A stretch of 64,000 nucleotides of DNA, from positions 18,489-82,488 of the forward strand of contig JAAFJN010000018.1 of assembly GCA_013298845.1 (NCBI GenBank). Direction: 5' to 3'. This document shows positions 61,301-64,000 of the stretch, piece by piece (position 1 is the stretch's first letter; the number at the start of each line of letters is the position of its first letter). The notes below the pieces were generated by a model. That model made no database searches. It saw only the letters and a list, made by a program, of their open reading frames with translations, and was not told the origin of the DNA. The position numbers were made by a program, and so were the translations under genes. This DNA comes from Chitinophagales bacterium (lineage in GTDB: Bacteria; Bacteroidota; Bacteroidia; Chitinophagales; Saprospiraceae).

Positions 61301-64000
61301 CGGGGTTCTAATTCGTAAATAAAGCCGGGTGTAAACTCAAAACTGGTCCAGATTTGACCATTAGAAATAACTTTTAAAGGATAATCGGGTGAAAAAGGGC
61401 CAAAAACCACACCATTGTTGTTATACTCCTGATGTATTTGTACGGCACTCCGGTAATCTTGCAACAAGTGGTGCACCCCTCTGAACCGAACAAAATCCCG
61501 CAGAATAAACAACGAATTGGCCAAATCCTGTTGTTCTTTTTCGGTGGTGGCTGCCGACATGGGGGTGTAGTGTAAAACGGCGTTTTGAAGACATTGATCG
61601 CCGTTTAGTCCGGTTACTTCCAGTTTCGTTTCCGCCGCCCAGCCCTTGGCTTCCAATACGATCAGGTGTTTTTGACCCACTTCTAAAAGCACGTTCATCA
61701 ACGTGTAAAGTCCCGTGGCCGTGCGGATTTTTATTTGGTGTCGGCCCGAAGATGCCGTAAAACTATACGGAACGGGGCGCGTTGTACCGGCGTAATAGAT
61801 CAAACGATTGTCGAGCCAAATCATTTCAACGGCGACCGAACGGCCATTTTCGATGATATAAGGCGCGAACTGCGCCCAATACAACCATTTAGTGTTATAC
61901 CTTTGGACAATCAACGAGGTGTCCAACGGGTCAAGATCACTTGGAGGAATGGATTGCCGGGCCGACATGGCTTTAATTGGGCGCGCCGAGAGGTTTCTCA
62001 GTTGATAAAAAGGGATAGTATCCAGCCGCAAAACGGGGTAAATGGCCGGAAAAATGGTCATAACTTGGGGTTTGTCCGGCTCGCGATAAAAATACGTCGT
62101 GTATTTCCCGGAAACGGGGGCTACGGGCCGTTTTTGGGCCGTTACGACCGGCCCGGTAAAGGGCAAACGGGTACCGTTGTGGGTAAAAGCCGCGTTAAAC
62201 GCCCCGGCAGTCAGTTCGGCGTTGGCAACCGCTTTTTGGCGCTGGTTGCGCACCTGAATTTCGACCTGGGCAATTTCTCCGGGTTCCACCTGCGGGGCGG
62301 CGATAATATGAACATCCAGTTTATTCGAACGCTCGTAGAGTTTGATGGAATAATCGGAATTGTTAGGGAAGTTATAACGCAGTTCCAAGGGTTTTTTGTG
62401 GTGAAAAACGCGTTGCCAACGCCATGTTTCCTCGGTAAAAACACCTTCGTCAATCAGGTCTTTGCCCGAAAAAATAAAATAACGAACGGCGGCCTGGTAC
62501 GGGTTGGCCAGTTCAAAACAAGCCGTATCCGCCCGCCAAAAAGCATTGGCCGCCGCCGTCGGCCGTGGGTTGGCGACTTGCAACGACTTATCACCGGCCC
62601 AAATATCAAAGGACTGCTCGTAACCCGATATGGGCACGCGCACGGGCAGGGCGTACACCTGAGTCCGGGAAGGCACCACCGAAAAAGTGCTTTTTACGGT
62701 GCAGGTAGCGGGTCGGGAAACACTATCGGGCCAATCAATCAGGAGGTATTTGCCCAAAACCTGGGCCGATAACGTACGAGGTTCGTGGATGTAATTACCC
62801 GACAACGAAAATTTTTGCAACTCCCCGGAGGTGGTCAAACATTCCATGTGAGCGCCGTATCCCATCGAAACGGGGGGTAATTGGGCCGTATTGAATTTAA
62901 TTTTGGTGTCGCCGTTTATTTCCACCACGCCGTTTTGTTGCCAAAGGGTATCCGGCACGAAGCAGGAATCGGTATGAACTTTGGTTAACTCTTGCGCCAA
63001 CAACGTTAATCTATAGGTGCCATCGGCGATGGATTGGCCGTTCAGGTCCTTGGCACTCAGGGTAAATAATAGGGTATCGCCCCGGTATGCCTCCTTTTTA
63101 TCGAGGTTAAACTGGTATTTGATTTGGTCGAGGCGGTAATCTTCCACTCGTATCAAGGCGGACATTTGCCGCTTTGCTGTGCCTTGGGCCGGATTTAATT
63201 CACTACAATAAAAGTAGTAATTTTTATCAATGGGCATACCTTTTTCTACTACCAATTTGGTCACAAAAACGCCGGGTCGCACGGGCGTGAGGTTCGTTTG
63301 CTGCCATTGTTTGCTATTTCCTTCTTCTTTTACGGTCAATTCCACCGCTTTTTTCCACGGTTTCCCGTTTTCGTCGGTGATCCACATTTTTAATTCAATG
63401 GTATCGCCAGGGCGGTACAGGGGTTTTGAAAACGCCGAATACCCCCGAAACTCCGGGGTGGTTTGGTCGCGCAACGCAGGCGCACGCCAGGTCTTTTTCA
63501 GCCCCCGCCACGGATGCCGGAACCGCTCGGAATGAACCCGAAAAGCGGCGGCGAAATTGTGCGTTTTGATGAGGGGTTTTGCCCATTTGAACCGGGACAA
63601 ATTTTGCAAACGGTAACGGTGAATTTTTGCGGCATCGTGGGTCACATTGTAATATTGCGTCATGCCCAGGGCCGTTACCGTTAAGGTCCCACTGCGCGCT
63701 TTGGGTGGTTGTTGGCGGCGATACGCCTCCGTTTTTTGGTCAAAAGGCATTGTTTTCCCCTCCCAAAGTACCGCTGCATCCCGAATGGGCGTTCCCGTCG
63801 AATCCACAATACTAAAAGTAAAATCGCGGTTGTTGTTGAATAAACGCAACTCAAAAGCGGGCTTTGTCAATATTTCCACCTCCAACGCATCGCCCTGCGC
63901 CGAAACGACGGCGTAATAACCGGACTTCAATCCGGCGTAAAAATCGGGTAGCACTGCCGTTGGGGTAGTTGCCGCAACCGAAGTAACCAGGGTGTGCAAA
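58390..64000 (-). CDS. Alpha-2-macroglobulin family protein with inserted carboxypeptidase-like domain, 5' partial
   Basis: About 1870 residues are visible. The frame is open to the window edge and the TTG at 63999 is not a credible start. The order is: beta-sandwich segments, an MG2 domain (about 190-280; FSKPLYRPGDTIELKMWI), more MG domains, a carboxypeptidase regulatory-like domain (about 1080-1165; GIIGWVKDVDAEEDLIGASI) with a TonB-plug-like tail, and the A2M core (about 1240). A thioester-type site YPHGCNEQTSS (Cys near 1448) and the alpha/alpha toroid follow. Cys and Gln of the thioester are kept, but Asn replaces Gly in CGEQ. Likely an envelope protease trap or surface defence protein. 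Confidence 0.88.
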   Translation of the reverse strand, partial: LHTLVTSVAATTPTAVLPDFYAGLKSGYYAVVSAQGDALEVEILTKPAFELRLFNNNRDFTFSIVDSTGTPIRDAAVLWEGKTMPFDQKTEAYRRQQPPKARSGTLTVTALGMTQYYNVTHDAAKIHRYRLQNLSRFKWAKPLIKTHNFAAAFRVHSERFRHPWRGLKKTWRAPALRDQTTPEFRGYSAFSKPLYRPGDTIELKMWITDENGKPWKKAVELTVKEEGNSKQWQQTNLTPVRPGVFVTKLVVEKGMPIDKNYYFYCSELNPAQGTAKRQMSALIRVEDYRLDQIKYQFNLDKKEAYRGDTLLFTLSAKDLNGQSIADGTYRLTLLAQELTKVHTDSCFVPDTLWQQNGVVEINGDTKIKFNTAQLPPVSMGYGAHMECLTTSGELQKFSLSGNYIHEPRTLSAQVLGKYLLIDWPDSVSRPATCTVKSTFSVVPSRTQVYALPVRVPISGYEQSFDIWAGDKSLQVANPRPTAAANAFWRADTACFELANPYQAAVRYFIFSGKDLIDEGVFTEETWRWQRVFHHKKPLELRYNFPNNSDYSIKLYERSNKLDVHIIAAPQVEPGEIAQVEIQVRNQRQKAVANAELTAGAFNAAFTHNGTRLPFTGPVVTAQKRPVAPVSGKYTTYFYREPDKPQVMTIFPAIYPVLRLDTIPFYQLRNLSARPIKAMSARQSIPPSDLDPLDTSLIVQRYNTKWLYWAQFAPYIIENGRSVAVEMIWLDNRLIYYAGTTRPVPYSFTASSGRHQIKIRTATGLYTLMNVLLEVGQKHLIVLEAKGWAAETKLEVTGLNGDQCLQNAVLHYTPMSAATTEKEQQDLANSLFILRDFVRFRGVHHLLQDYRSAVQIHQEYNNNGVVFGPFSPDYPLKVISNGQIWTSFEFTPGFIYELEPRRERLYATYDIQKITEIPARPAQFTTNEWAIQATRLKQPHPLKEYFFDDQMYSRNPSHSGKLKIDWLRQWRTSGCVILYNNRIAGRFRYLPNSLSKLAAGNYKLLIYNDVKQYRVVPFTIKPHVTTYLKLIQNDSFVTPTNTFVFDSIFSKHAYTEELHKMEQTWQPQYKPTDGHQDAIKTGIIGWVKDVDAEEDLIGASIRVMDSSKRVIRGAISNLFGQYEIPISPGTYFVEFSYTGYGPLLVQKVVVRSGYYAVVNASLFAVNQFLETVNIIGYAVPLIKQDQTSSAKTYTGEGIRSLPTRSVHSMEMNLIQPEQTQEILREELLTGVNLPQEPPISGVRTHFQDFVYFQPTLRTDRDGKAVFRVKYPDDITRWTHYAIATKPGDKGGYVYAQTRSAKALTAQLAVPRFVLAGDQLTASATTTNRSGDTLVLRSQFRVNGQTLRERPLRVGFGVTERLPIQVPEGDSLTVEYQVFNGEITDGEQRKIPVLPVGIVEKDLKSAILLRDSAIQWQFDPNLGPITVRVDNSASQWLSNSIEYLRSYPHGCNEQTSSKLISLLLYKKIREKRGQPFTDDEWVRAGIERLHSSYRDGSWGWFPNDRGSIWITCHVLKALQMAQREGYDVPKFDLAYQLLREQLPTMDSATFIEAFELLAPTFSAADCKKLADATFFRFQKEKITSDWIAVSLLRMRQYCGEPVHRDSLMQYLKPTAEGGLTSSSNYSYEYGVQYSISYVAYQIAKQAGWKDILEKMEREWLLNKLNYSTTFNRARILCELVQSLNVEQSLDHLSIEVNGQVIREYRYERVFAAHETIHIRQLENANRAFVSAYQQHLNPQPEPKSDIFEVRTSFHRADGNEVTTLKYGESARIDVEVTVKKDASYVLIEVPIPAGCGYGDKPPARSPEVHREYFKDRVAIYCTSLYRGVHRFSIPLEARFSGSFTLNPAHVEEMYRPQNFGRNALKRIEITD

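Noticed and set aside
61735..62772. 345-residue + strand frame inside the macroglobulin gene
   Set aside because: Antisense to a well-supported gene; no signal, promoter or family resemblance.
1..64000. tRNA, rRNA, insertion sequence or prophage
   Set aside because: I looked in the intergenic gaps and for transposase or integrase proteins and saw none; a covariance search would be more sensitive for tRNAs.

Overview
The window reads as a piece of chromosome from a member of the Bacteroidota, probably of the Saprospiria/Saprospiraceae type (the class is my inference). The evidence is: many secreted proteins ending in type IX secretion (T9SS) sorting domains; promoters of the TTG / TAnnTTTG type in front of many genes; a NusA of about 410 residues; a vitamin B12 TonB receptor under a cobalamin riboswitch; and a Kdp system whose KdpD is split in two. 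I see no phage, insertion sequence, rRNA, tRNA or CRISPR array. The ends cut two genes: a membrane pyrophosphatase on the left and a giant alpha-2-macroglobulin on the right.

Layout. 1-2.2 kb: hppA. 2.2-2.6 kb: a short promoter-to-terminator transcription unit (candidate small RNA) and a 74-bp tandem hairpin repeat. 2.6-6.8 kb (minus): rimP-nusA, then gcvH-nadA-MOSC, with no infB. 6.9-10.9 kb (minus): a one-TM hypothetical and an orphan RND pump. 11-14 kb: an AT-rich lipoprotein gene, a large T9SS type B protein and a palindromic repeat. 13.9-17.1 kb (minus): cobalamin riboswitch, btuB, and a DUF4465 protein with a T9SS tail. 17-23 kb: an M23 peptidase, an EamA transporter, hemA and an MsbA-like ABC exporter. 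23-30 kb: a cluster of lineage-specific and secreted proteins. 30-34.7 kb: DUF805, glpD, a nucleoid-associated protein and a glycosyltransferase. 34.8-35.9 kb: an antitoxin/PIN-toxin pair between two ~180-bp direct repeats, each carrying a complete promoter. 37-44.5 kb (minus): kdpFABC, a porin remnant, kdpD and a histidine kinase. 45-46.7 kb: rpoN. 46.9-48.7 kb: an OmpA protein with calcium-type repeats. 48.7-55.9 kb (minus): a histidine kinase, a beta-helix protein, a lipoprotein, and a signalling operon made of a 2-TM protein, a PstS-like lipoprotein, a receiver-LytS kinase and a LytTR regulator. 56-58.4 kb: a coiled-coil protein, a GH18 chitinase and a small basic protein.

The most coherent regulatory story is at kdp. 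A near-consensus sigma-54 promoter (-24/-12) lies just upstream of the tiny kdpF gene. Two tandem 22-bp dyad repeats lie about 100-145 bp upstream of the predicted start, and rpoN is the adjacent divergent gene. This points to an NtrC-type activator, not the classical OmpR-type KdpE, although no such regulator is encoded in the window. The other points I would look at first are the toxin-antitoxin cassette inside promoter-bearing repeats, the candidate small RNA after hppA, the B12-regulated DUF4465/T9SS protein, and the PstS-like signalling operon that has no ABC permease.
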